A stretch of 61,936 nucleotides of DNA from an uncultured Clostridia bacterium (GTDB lineage Bacteria > Bacillota > Clostridia > TANB77 > CAG-465), in assembly GCA_934132895.1 (NCBI GenBank), contig CAKPAG010000008.1, positions 1-61,936 of the forward strand, in the 5' to 3' direction. The notes beneath the pieces are model-generated. The model was not told the origin of the DNA and did not search any database. It saw only the letters and a list, made by a program, of their open reading frames with translations. The position numbers and the translations under genes are program-made. This document shows positions 56,112 through 61,936 of the stretch, one piece after another (position 1 is the first letter of the stretch; each line of letters begins with the position of its first letter).

Positions 56112-57054
56112 TTAAAGTCCCGGCATTCCCGTTCTATATGTTCCCCTTGTCTGAAGGCCACCTATTCCATCTATTCCTTCTCTTGTATTTGAAATAATAT
56201 TTGCTACCGGAACAAATTGATCAATAGGTGTATATGCTATAGCTTCTGCCACAATTATTGGATCCATCATATCAATAAGAACCCTTTTGGGAGCACTTGC
56301 AAAATTAGCACCGTGCTGATATTATTGCTTCATAATAGCTTTGACAAGCACCTGCAAAAATCACTAAATTATCAAGATTATGTTCATATCTTCTTGCTTC
56401 CAATACTGCCTGAATATAATATTTAGAATTTTTATAGTTATCTATATTATATATATCATTTCTTCTTTTGAAAAAGGCATCATGACCTGTTAATATTAAT
56501 ATATTTGGTCTTATTTTTTGCAATAATGAATAGACTTGTCTATATTGTTCAGATTCTGGAATGTTGTAAGCATATACAGTAAGTCCCATTTTTCTATATG
56601 CTTCTCTACATTTTTCAGTATATTCTGGATCTCCATCTATATGCAGCACTACTCCTGGCTTCTTTAATACAGTATCTTTTTTAAATATATTGGGATCATC
56701 TTCATAAGGATCCCTTATGTAATAATTTTTGTTTATATTATTATTCACATTGTTCATATTATTCATGTACATTTTATTTTTGTTATAATAATTCATATTG
56801 TTAAATTTTCTATGTATATTTGAATAGCAGCGACTTAGCCTTTCTCTTCTACTTTTTTCTTCTGATTTTATTCTTTTTTCTACTTCATCACTGCTAATAT
56901 GTTTTAAATCTTCTTCAGGTGAGTCAGCTACAATTCTTACAGTTAATCCACACAACTCATATTCTCTGTTATTACTTATACCAACTATTTTGAATATTAC
57001 ATCATAGTTATATGATTTTCTTGCTACTACATCTCCTATCTTGAACTTTTCCAT
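56112..57054 (-). CDS. yabG: Sporulation-specific protease YabG, joined by +1 shift at CGG
   Basis: Cysteine-type protease that trims spore coat proteins during sporulation. FKIGDVVARKSYNYDVIFKIVGI opens the family; PGVVLHIDGDPEYTEKCREAYRK and LVIFAGACQSYYEAI contain the conserved domains. The listed frame ends after AIISA, then CGG (56313-56311) and a stop codon two on. Skipping the C gives Gly248 and ANFASAPKRVLIDMMDP, typical of YabG, and the frame runs on to GTYRTGMPGL and a stop at 56112; about 313 residues. An Asn/Tyr-rich insert lies near residues 85-115. AGGTGATTTTCA precedes the start and is enclosed by an 18-bp hairpin. Confidence 0.9.
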
Positions 57055-57061
57055 TGAAAAT

Positions 57062-57102
57062 CACCTCATATAATAGTTTATTAAAAACTATTATATAAGG
57101 TG
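57062..57102 (-). promoter_or_regulatory. 18-bp hairpin enclosing the yabG ribosome-binding site
   Basis: Arms 57062-57079 and 57085-57102 pair with one mismatch. On the minus strand the 3' arm ends GAGGTG, the Shine-Dalgarno of yabG, so the site would be hidden in transcripts reading through from the Nudix gene. Confidence 0.65.
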
Positions 57103-57110
57103 AATATTTT

Positions 57111-57581
57111 CTAGATGTCTTTATTTATAACGTGTGTTGGAAATTTATTTTCTTTTAGTATTTTCTTTATAGCTTTTGGTACAATGTTATATTCATCTAA
57201 CTTGTCTACTTCAAGCCAAGGATATTCAAGATAATCTTTTCCTTCAAGATTTTTTAACTTGTAGTTTATTTTTTTATCTTCTTCATTTACGAACTCCGCT
57301 TTATACACAAACATTATTTCATGATATTTAGAGCCCTTCATCTCAAAAAAGTTCTCTATTGTAGCAACATATCCAGTTATTTCAATTTTTTTGCCTAACT
57401 CTTCTTCATACTCTCTTAATACTGTTGTTTTAGAGTCTTCGCCTATTGCGATTCTTCCTCCAAGTAAAGCATAATGGTCTGAATTTTTGTTCCTGTGAGT
57501 TAATATGTTGCCATTATGCATAATAATTGCTGCTGCCCTCACGTTTAACTTGTAGTCATCTACATCAATTGTAATATCCAT
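57111..57581 (-). CDS. Nudix hydrolase
   Basis: Hydrolyses a nucleoside diphosphate linked to another group; substrate unknown. The Nudix box is complete: GRIAIGEDSKTTVLREYEEELG (residues about 43-64), fitting GX5EX7REUXEEXGU. 156 residues. GGAGGTATTTTTT precedes the ATG. It is upstream of yabG on the same strand. Confidence 0.9.
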   Translation of the reverse strand: MDITIDVDDYKLNVRAAAIIMHNGNILTHRNKNSDHYALLGGRIAIGEDSKTTVLREYEEELGKKIEITGYVATIENFFEMKGSKYHEIMFVYKAEFVNEEDKKINYKLKNLEGKDYLEYPWLEVDKLDEYNIVPKAIKKILKENKFPTHVINKDI

Positions 57582-57739
57582 AAAAAATACCTCCTTTAGA
57601 ATTATTATTTAAAAGTCACGATTATTATTGCTTAATGCATTATACAATAACTAAATGTAACTTTCAATACTTTTATGAAACTTTGTATAAAGTAGCTGTA
57701 AGTATTTTTTAAATGTATTTCTTTTGTTATGTTATGCAG

Positions 57740-57772
57740 AAAAAGAAGTGATTTAAATAAACCACTTCTTTT
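57740..57772 (-). terminator. Terminator of the hsp20 gene
   Basis: A 10-bp stem (57741-57750 and 57763-57772) ending in TTTTT on the minus strand, just after the stop codon at 57787. Confidence 0.8.
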
Positions 57773-57786
57773 AGTTTTTGATTTTA

Positions 57787-58203
57787 TTATTCGATTGGTA
57801 TGTATTTTTTCTCTGGTAGTTCCTTTTTATCATCTTTTTTAGGAACATCGATTGTTAATATACCATTTTTAAATTTAGCTTTTATTTCATCTTCTGTTAC
57901 GTTTTCACCTATATAAAAGCTTCTTGAACATTCGCCTGAATATCTTTCTTTACGTACAAATTTGCCTTTTTCTTCATCTTTTTCTTCTTTATTTACACTT
58001 GCATGTACTGTTAAATATCCGTCTTGAATGTTTAATTTTATTCCTTCTTTTTCATAACCTGGTAAATCAATGTCGATTACATATTTATCTTTTTTCTCCT
58101 TTATATCAGTCTTCATTAATTTACTTTCTCCCTCATTAAAAAATGCATCTGAAAACATATCATCTAATAAATCAAAATCACGTCTTCTTGGTATCATCAT
58201 CAT
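57787..58203 (-). CDS. Small heat-shock protein, Hsp20/alpha-crystallin family
   Basis: ATP-independent chaperone that holds unfolding proteins. The alpha-crystallin core has DIDLPGYEKEGIKLNIQDGYLTVHA, a GEFVRKERYSGECSRSFYIGENV-like middle and the KNGILTIDVPKKD end, followed by an IPIE tail motif. The start is the ATG at 58203, with AAAGGAG nine bases upstream; a TTG at 58212 is inferior. 138 residues. A CIRCE-type operator overlaps its promoter, so HrcA control is likely. Confidence 0.94.
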   Translation of the reverse strand: MMMIPRRRDFDLLDDMFSDAFFNEGESKLMKTDIKEKKDKYVIDIDLPGYEKEGIKLNIQDGYLTVHASVNKEEKDEEKGKFVRKERYSGECSRSFYIGENVTEDEIKAKFKNGILTIDVPKKDDKKELPEKKYIPIE

Positions 58204-58299
58204 AAAAATCAACTCCTTTAAATTTTTATTTATGTGTTGACACTTGATGGGAGTGGCACATATTCAAATGATAAACTCTATTTATCATTTCTATATATT

Positions 58300-58327
58300 A
58301 TTATACTCCATTTTTTAGCAGAGTCAA
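58300..58327 (-). promoter_or_regulatory. Sigma-A-type promoter of hsp20
   Basis: Minus-strand TTGACT (58327-58322), a 16-base spacer and a perfect TATAAT (58305-58300). The -35 lies within the CIRCE element. Confidence 0.75.
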
Positions 58328-58341
58328 CATTCGAGTGCTAA
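58315..58341 (-). promoter_or_regulatory. CIRCE operator (HrcA binding site)
   Basis: Read on the minus strand, a perfect left half TTAGCACTC, then nine bases, then CTCTGCTAA, against the consensus right half GAGTGCTAA (three mismatches). The spacing of TTAGCA to TGCTAA is exactly that of CIRCE. HrcA repression with heat derepression is the established role. Confidence 0.8.
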
Positions 58342-58463
58342 AGTTCACAAAACTTTCACAAAAAAGCAAAATAATATATAAAATATCTACTATTTATTAA
58401 ATTTGTTATTACAAATTGTTTATACTTACAAATTTTATAAAAATATTTGACAAAACTCAACAG

Positions 58464-58480
58464 TTCGACAAAATTCGACT
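58464..58480 (-). promoter_or_regulatory. Paired Spo0A boxes upstream of the 58513 gene
   Basis: TTCGACA at 58464-58470 is an exact 0A box read on the minus strand. TTCGACT at 58474-58480 is a one-mismatch copy one helical turn away, the spacing seen in tandem 0A sites. Confidence 0.55.
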
Positions 58481-58512
58481 TACAATCATAAAGTGGCCTT
58501 TCCACAGCAGGA

Positions 58513-59085
58513 ATGGTTTTAGGAATAATTGCAATCTGCACATCATTTATTCCTTTTATTAACAATTTATCATTTATTATGGCAATTTTAGCCCTTATAT
58601 TTGGTATAATCGGTGTAGTAAAAAAATTTGAAACTGGAAAAGCAATAGCCGCTATAATATTATCTATATTAGCTGGAATATTTACTATCTCTGCTCAAAA
58701 CAGTTTGTCAAATTCACTAAACCAAACATTTGATGAAATTAATAAAAATGTAGATAAAGCAGTAGGAAATAGCACAGAAGAAATATTAAAAAATGATGCA
58801 GATATTACATTGGGAAATTTAGAAATTAATAAGGACGAATACGGATTAACAGATACTAAACTTAATGTAAAAGTTACTAATAAGACATCTGAAAAAAAAT
58901 CATTTAGTATTCATATAGAAGCTGTAGATAGTACTGGTGCTAGAATTGAAGACGATTATGTTTATGCAAATGATTTAGCATCAGGTCAAACACAAGAATT
59001 TAAAACATTTACATTAATATCTTCTGATAAGATAGAAACTATGGAAAATGCCTCATTTAAAATAGTTGATGTTTCTATGTTTTAA
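58513..59085 (+). CDS. DUF4190-like membrane protein
   Basis: Two close membrane helices (about residues 2-16 and 20-36) and a third near 44-60 are followed by a soluble outer domain of about 125 residues resembling a DUF4352-type beta-sandwich, with KVTNKTSEKKSFSIHIEAVDS. The start is uncertain: the ATG at 58513 has only GCAGGA touching it. Codons upstream in the same frame (SGLSTAG) look like the usual DUF4190 beginning, but a stop codon precedes them, so the gene may be 5'-truncated. Paired Spo0A boxes lie just upstream. A good terminator follows. Confidence 0.7.
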   Translation: MVLGIIAICTSFIPFINNLSFIMAILALIFGIIGVVKKFETGKAIAAIILSILAGIFTISAQNSLSNSLNQTFDEINKNVDKAVGNSTEEILKNDADITLGNLEINKDEYGLTDTKLNVKVTNKTSEKKSFSIHIEAVDSTGARIEDDYVYANDLASGQTQEFKTFTLISSDKIETMENASFKIVDVSMF

Positions 59086-59109
59086 TTAAAAAAATATATA
59101 ACATTTATT

Positions 59110-59143
59110 AAGAGCTAAACAATTAAAAGTTTAGCTCTTTTTT
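59110..59143 (+). terminator. Terminator of the 58513 gene
   Basis: A perfect 11-bp stem (59110-59120 and 59129-59139) followed by TTTTT. Confidence 0.88.
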
Positions 59144-59146
59144 CAT

Positions 59147-59162
59147 ACCTTCGGGTTATGAG
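59147..59162 (-). other. 16-base match to the initiator tRNA anticodon arm (candidate att scar)
   Basis: Minus-strand CTCATAACCCGAAGGT equals the anticodon loop, 3' stem and start of the variable loop of bacterial initiator tRNA-Met. No other part of a tRNA is present. Integrases commonly recombine within tRNA anticodon arms, so this may be one end of an integrated element. Confidence 0.4.
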
Positions 59163-59354
59163 AACAAATTTTCGCTTATTGTGTAATATTTTATTTTGTT
59201 TTATATCCTTTTAAAGTGTTACGGCTGTAAGAGTAAATCTATTTTCTTTTGTTGTGGTTTATTTTGTATTATTGCCTCTTATTTCCCGTTTTTGAGATTT
59301 CCGCCGTTTTTTCGCCGTTTATTTTTATGGTAGATTATGGATAAAATGTGTATA
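59163..59354. other. Gene-free stretch with short direct repeats
   Basis: Three copies of a CGCCGTTT/CCCGTTT motif begin at 59285, 59302 and 59313. They resemble integrase arm-binding repeats beside an att site. No ORF of note. Confidence 0.35.
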
Positions 59355-59378
59355 TAAAAAGCAGGCTATACCTGCTGA
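59355..59378 (-). terminator. Terminator of the accessory operon
   Basis: Perfect short stem (59360-59365 and 59371-59376) followed by TTTTTATATA on the minus strand. Confidence 0.65.
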
Positions 59379-59464
59379 TTTATATAATCGTATGTCAGAG
59401 TTTTAGTTTCATTTTTATAATTTTCATCATTGTATATAGGTATATTTTTCTTATTTAATATCAT
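59366..59464 (-). CDS. Possible coupled small ORF, 32 residues
   Basis: Its ATG overlaps the last codons of the 59451 gene and its stop lies inside the terminator hairpin. The peptide MILNKKNIPIYNDENYK... is polar with a protein-like composition. It has no independent ribosome-binding site, so translation would depend on coupling. It might instead be non-coding. Confidence 0.3.
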   Translation of the reverse strand: MILNKKNIPIYNDENYKNETKTLTYDYINQQV

Positions 59465-59984
59465 ATATTTCAATTATAATATTATCTAGATGTGTTTCTA
59501 TATTGCAAAGTATATTTGGTATTTTTTCTTTAACTGTTTCACCTATAAAATATTCTTCACCTTGACCTATATTTTCATTTATAAAATCATCTAATTTCTG
59601 CTTCTCATTTTTTATTTCTTTTATATCTTCTTCACATTTTAAATGTGTTGTTAACTTTTCTAAAACAATAATTTTATTATCTATATATTTAAACGTATGT
59701 AAATATTCTGCTTGCTTGTCCAATTTTACAGGAGCATTAAATACATCGTTTAATTTATTTCTTAATAATTCGATAATATCTTGAATTTTATCATTCTTAC
59801 TTTTTATATCATCATTTGCCTTTGTTAGAAAGAATATACCAACAGTTACTACTGTCGTTGTTAATATTTCCATTAAATTATAGTTAAATAGACTGTTATT
59901 TTGTATAAAACACTTTAGTATAATAAAAATCGCTGTAAGCACTACTAAAGTAATTATTATAATTGTAGTACGTTTTTTACTCAT
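59451..59984 (-). CDS. Two-helix membrane protein with coiled coil, unknown function
   Basis: Two membrane helices (about residues 6-23 and 32-55) precede a charged, helical cytoplasmic part of about 120 residues, likely a coiled coil (KNDKIQDIIELLRNKL, EDIKEIKNEKQKLDDF). 177 residues. AAAGGAGAATTAAA precedes the ATG. It is third in the accessory operon, two bases after the DUF4325-like gene, so translation is coupled. I recognise no family; it could be the effector or sensor of the GHKL-DUF4325 pair. Confidence 0.65.
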   Translation of the reverse strand: MSKKRTTIIIITLVVLTAIFIILKCFIQNNSLFNYNLMEILTTTVVTVGIFFLTKANDDIKSKNDKIQDIIELLRNKLNDVFNAPVKLDKQAEYLHTFKYIDNKIIVLEKLTTHLKCEEDIKEIKNEKQKLDDFINENIGQGEEYFIGETVKEKIPNILCNIETHLDNIIIEIYDIK

Positions 59985-59985
59985 T

Positions 59986-60339
59986 TTAATTCTCCTTTCT
60001 CAAAGGTTTTTCTATAGCTTCTTGAATATATCCTTTTATTTTTTCAATCCATGCCTTATTGTCATTAGATATTATAATTATTTCATTTACTCTTTTATAA
60101 TTATCATTTTTTTCTTTTTTTAAAGTTCTTACAAGTCCACCAAAAGATTCTTCTAAAAATGATGAACCATATCCATATCCCCCATCTAAATTTACAGTTA
60201 ATATTTCATTTTTTTTAATTGCTTCCATAAATTTGGGATATAAGATTGTTTGTCTAAATTTTTCTCCAGAATTTGATCCCTGACTTTCGTATCTTGCACC
60301 TGGTTTATCTGTATATTCTTTTACAACATTAATTTCCAT
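59986..60339 (-). CDS. STAS-like DUF4325 protein
   Basis: The core LDGGYGYGSSFLEESFGGLVR is the signature of the DUF4325 family, which has a STAS-like fold and is often found next to GHKL ATPases. The start is the ATG at 60339, preceded by AAGGAGGAAACGTTTAAGT; a longer frame from 60387 runs into the preceding gene without a site. About 117 residues. By analogy with anti-sigma/anti-anti-sigma pairs, it may bind or be controlled by the ATPase upstream. This is inference; no function is known to me. Confidence 0.7.
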   Translation of the reverse strand: MEINVVKEYTDKPGARYESQGSNSGEKFRQTILYPKFMEAIKKNEILTVNLDGGYGYGSSFLEESFGGLVRTLKKEKNDNYKRVNEIIIISNDNKAWIEKIKGYIQEAIEKPLRKEN

Positions 60340-61426
60340 ACTTAAACGTTTCCTCCTTTTCCACTTCCCAATAAAATATTGTTCCATTTAAATTATTTTC
60401 TAAATCTTTACCTTTTTCTCCTATATAATATGCTCTATTTGATATTATTGCCATTGTACTAACTTTTTTACTCGTATATTGTTCATATATTGATGGCAAC
60501 CCATTTCCTCTTTCTACCAGTCCTGTTTGACTTCTTTTTTCTAGTCCACTTATTGCAGCTTCTATATATCTATATTCTTTATCTAAATCTAATTTCCCTA
60601 AAAATTTCTCATATCCCTTTTTGGTAATTGTTGTTGGTATTCCAAGTCCGTTATCCATAAAAGTATATGCTATTTTATCTTCTTTATTCTCAACGAATAT
60701 ATACCAACTATGTTCAAATAGATTTTCTTTATCATAAGCGTGATCTTGAATATTAGTTATCATTTCTGTTAACATAGTCATTAAAAAATTAACTTGCGTT
60801 TTATTTTTATTTAATTTTTGACATGTAAAATCTATTATCTTTTGTCTTATATCTATAACATTATTTTCTTCTTGATATTCGTATCCATGACCAAATTGAA
60901 TTTGAATATGTTCATTCGTCTTTACTAAGTTTTCTTTTGACGTTTGCATATATTTTAAATAACCAGAATTTTGTAGGAACTGTTTCATTTTTTCTTCTTT
61001 TGGGAAATTGCCCCACCAATTAATTGGCAATATTTTTTTCCCTCTTGTATTTTTTATTATAGTTAACAAATACATTAATGCATCTCCAGTTATTTCCTTG
61101 GTATAATCCATTTTCAATGCAAATGTTTTAATATTATTATTGATTATTTTTCGCGATGATTTTCTGATTTTTTCAACTTGTTCAATTATATCATTTAAAA
61201 ATTTTATAGTTTCTTCTGGATTCTTTATAATACTAAATACTTCTGGTACATAAAAAGTTTTGTATGGATTTTCAATTTCATTTCCCATCCTTTTATTTTT
61301 CTGATTTTTTCTATGTATTTTTTTCTTTCTTAATCTTTCTCTATTTTTCTTTGCATCATTTCTTTTTTTCCATACTTTGTATTCTGGACTATTTACACGA
61401 ATATCACTCACCTCTTTTCTTATCAT
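60329..61426 (-). CDS. GHKL-type ATPase domain protein
   Basis: A basic N-terminus and a helical region precede a histidine-kinase-like ATPase domain. The N box is LTEMITNIQDHAYDKE, G1 is DNGLGIP and G2 is ERGNGLPSIYEQY. No phospho-acceptor His domain is seen, so it resembles stand-alone GHKL ATPases rather than a sensor kinase. The start is unclear. ATG at 61426 is given, but a promoter (61459-61431) lies immediately upstream and the only good site, AGAGGTGA, is downstream of it, so translation may begin at a rare ATT at 61402. It is first in an operon with the DUF4325-like and membrane genes. Confidence 0.7.
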   Translation of the reverse strand: MIRKEVSDIRVNSPEYKVWKKRNDAKKNRERLRKKKIHRKNQKNKRMGNEIENPYKTFYVPEVFSIIKNPEETIKFLNDIIEQVEKIRKSSRKIINNNIKTFALKMDYTKEITGDALMYLLTIIKNTRGKKILPINWWGNFPKEEKMKQFLQNSGYLKYMQTSKENLVKTNEHIQIQFGHGYEYQEENNVIDIRQKIIDFTCQKLNKNKTQVNFLMTMLTEMITNIQDHAYDKENLFEHSWYIFVENKEDKIAYTFMDNGLGIPTTITKKGYEKFLGKLDLDKEYRYIEAAISGLEKRSQTGLVERGNGLPSIYEQYTSKKVSTMAIISNRAYYIGEKGKDLENNLNGTIFYWEVEKEETFKYGN

Positions 61427-61430
61427 TAGT

Positions 61431-61459
61431 ATTTTAACATAAATATGCCTATTTTTCAA
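61431..61459 (-). promoter_or_regulatory. Sigma-A-type promoter of the accessory operon
   Basis: Minus-strand TTGAAA (61459-61454), 17-base spacer and TAAAAT (61436-61431). Confidence 0.55.
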
Positions 61460-61525
61460 CTAATACTTGACATTAATGGGATTTTAAGTGATTAATAACA
61501 ACAATCTTTTAGGAGGTGAATTACA

Positions 61526-61816
61526 ATGAATTCAAGAGAAGTTAATGATGATTTATTAAAAGAATGGTTACTTTTTAGAGAAGAAGATCTTTGCAGTATT
61601 ACTACTACCAAAGACAAAAAACATTACATTTATTTTGATGAGATTTCAGAAAAAATCTTAAATAGCATTCCAAAACAAAACAGAGAATTTGTTCAAGAAC
61701 AATTAAATAAACTTGATGATAATTTCATAGATTATGTTAGTTATTGGGATGAAAAATATTATAGAAATGGATTCTGTGATGCTGTGCAACTTATTTGTGG
61801 TTGTTTTAATAAGTGA
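61526..61816 (+). CDS. Hypothetical protein, 96 residues
   Basis: AGGAGGTGAATTACA precedes the ATG. The protein is helical, acidic and soluble, and ends in YYRNGFCDAVQLICGC, with two cysteines near the C-terminus. I recognise no family with confidence. It is divergent from the GHKL operon and followed by a terminator-like hairpin at 61880-61905. Confidence 0.6.
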   Translation: MNSREVNDDLLKEWLLFREEDLCSITTTKDKKHYIYFDEISEKILNSIPKQNREFVQEQLNKLDDNFIDYVSYWDEKYYRNGFCDAVQLICGCFNK

Positions 61817-61879
61817 AGTGATAAAAAATCTCTATTTATATTTATAACTAATAATAAGTAAAACGGTTGTATAATATTC

Positions 61880-61912
61880 GTTGGGGTGGTAAAATCCATC
61901 CCAACATTATTT
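61880..61912 (+). terminator. Terminator-like hairpin
   Basis: A 10-bp stem with one G-T pair (61880-61889 and 61896-61905) followed by ATTATTTTG. It is 63 bases past the last stop codon. Confidence 0.6.
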
Positions 61913-61936
61913 TGCAAAAAAAATTGCATTTAAAAC

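Larger units (their letters stand above)
58204..58512. other. Divergent control region
   Basis: Between hsp20 and the 58513 gene. It holds a CIRCE operator, the hsp20 promoter and a pair of Spo0A-box sequences, each listed separately. No gene is evident. Confidence 0.7.

Noticed and set aside
828..56313. The extra C as plain homopolymer sequencing error
   Set aside because: Only two or three sites have C-runs (CCC at 829-831; CC elsewhere), and AT homopolymers, which are far more error-prone, show no breaks. A systematic error tied to a modified motif is not excluded and is listed as the main alternative.
328..57054. Nine split genes as ordinary pseudogenes
   Set aside because: All breaks are at the same codon, all are +1, and one is in essential dnaB. 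Random decay in an AT-rich genome would favour A/T runs and include stops and deletions.
58447..58486. Standard sigma-A promoter for the 58513 gene (TTGACA and TACAAT)
   Set aside because: The spacing is 28 bases rather than 16-18.
59140..59165. A complete tRNA-Met gene
   Set aside because: Only 16 bases of the anticodon region match; there is no acceptor stem, D arm or T arm around it.
1..61936. CRISPR arrays or insertion sequences
   Set aside because: The only regular repeats are coding repeats in the BspA and prepilin-like genes; no transposase or spacer pattern was seen.

Overview
The window is very AT-rich chromosome from a spore-forming, low-GC Firmicute of the Clostridia type. Evidence for this includes Spo0A, a tandem pair of alpha/beta SASPs, a gerA-type germinant receptor operon, YabG, a zinc-ribbon S14, an initiator-type S10 ribosomal operon, class A RNase P RNA, and Shine-Dalgarno-led starts throughout. 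I cannot name the species. No complete tRNA, rRNA, CRISPR array or intact insertion sequence is visible.

The outstanding observation concerns the codon CGG. In the genes I could check by hand, CGG occurs in frame only eleven times. At nine of these the reading frame breaks exactly at the CGG, and skipping its C (a +1 shift, reading the next GGN as Gly) restores a full-length, family-like protein. The nine genes are a membrane-anchored hypothetical (328-1051), a VirD4/TraG coupling protein, a VanW protein, a bacterial PH-domain protein, the replicative helicase DnaB, a SAM methyltransferase, a prepilin-like protein, GerAC and YabG. No clear internal frame break occurs anywhere else. DnaB is essential and would otherwise end after 26 codons. 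The simplest reading is that CGG acts as a general +1 recoding signal in this organism. Nanopore- or assembly-type error is the main alternative. Two small, less certain ORFs carry an in-frame CGG that the shift does not help.

Layout. 1-6.9 kb: hypotheticals, a stranded coupling protein, VanW and a CofE-like protein. 7.0-13.9 kb: rnpB, secD-secF, a PH-domain gene after pyrH, and tsf-rpsB. 14-22.3 kb: tyrS with a short leader ORF, ftsH, tilS, dnaB, rplI and gdpP. 22.5-29.8 kb: a surface-protein operon with two CalY/TasA-like proteins, a SipW-type signal peptidase, a DUF5305-like protein and a BspA-repeat/FGE-fold protein; all three presumed export substrates share the same signal-peptide style. 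30-34.5 kb: hypotheticals, spo0A, two SASPs, lemA and an XRE membrane regulator. 34.7-45.5 kb: the rpsJ-to-secY operon with its own promoter and a roughly 215-nt leader, an extra 56-residue ORF between rplW and rplB, and no rpmD.

45.6-51.7 kb: a methyltransferase, thyA-folA, tmk, rpsT and a prepilin-like protein with a duplicated module. 52-57.6 kb: gerAA-gerAC-gerAB, yabG and a Nudix gene; hairpins enclose the ribosome-binding sites of yabG and gerAA. 57.8-61.9 kb: an HrcA-controlled small heat-shock gene, a membrane protein behind paired Spo0A boxes, a scar resembling the initiator tRNA anticodon arm, and an accessory three-gene operon pairing a GHKL ATPase with a DUF4325-like protein.
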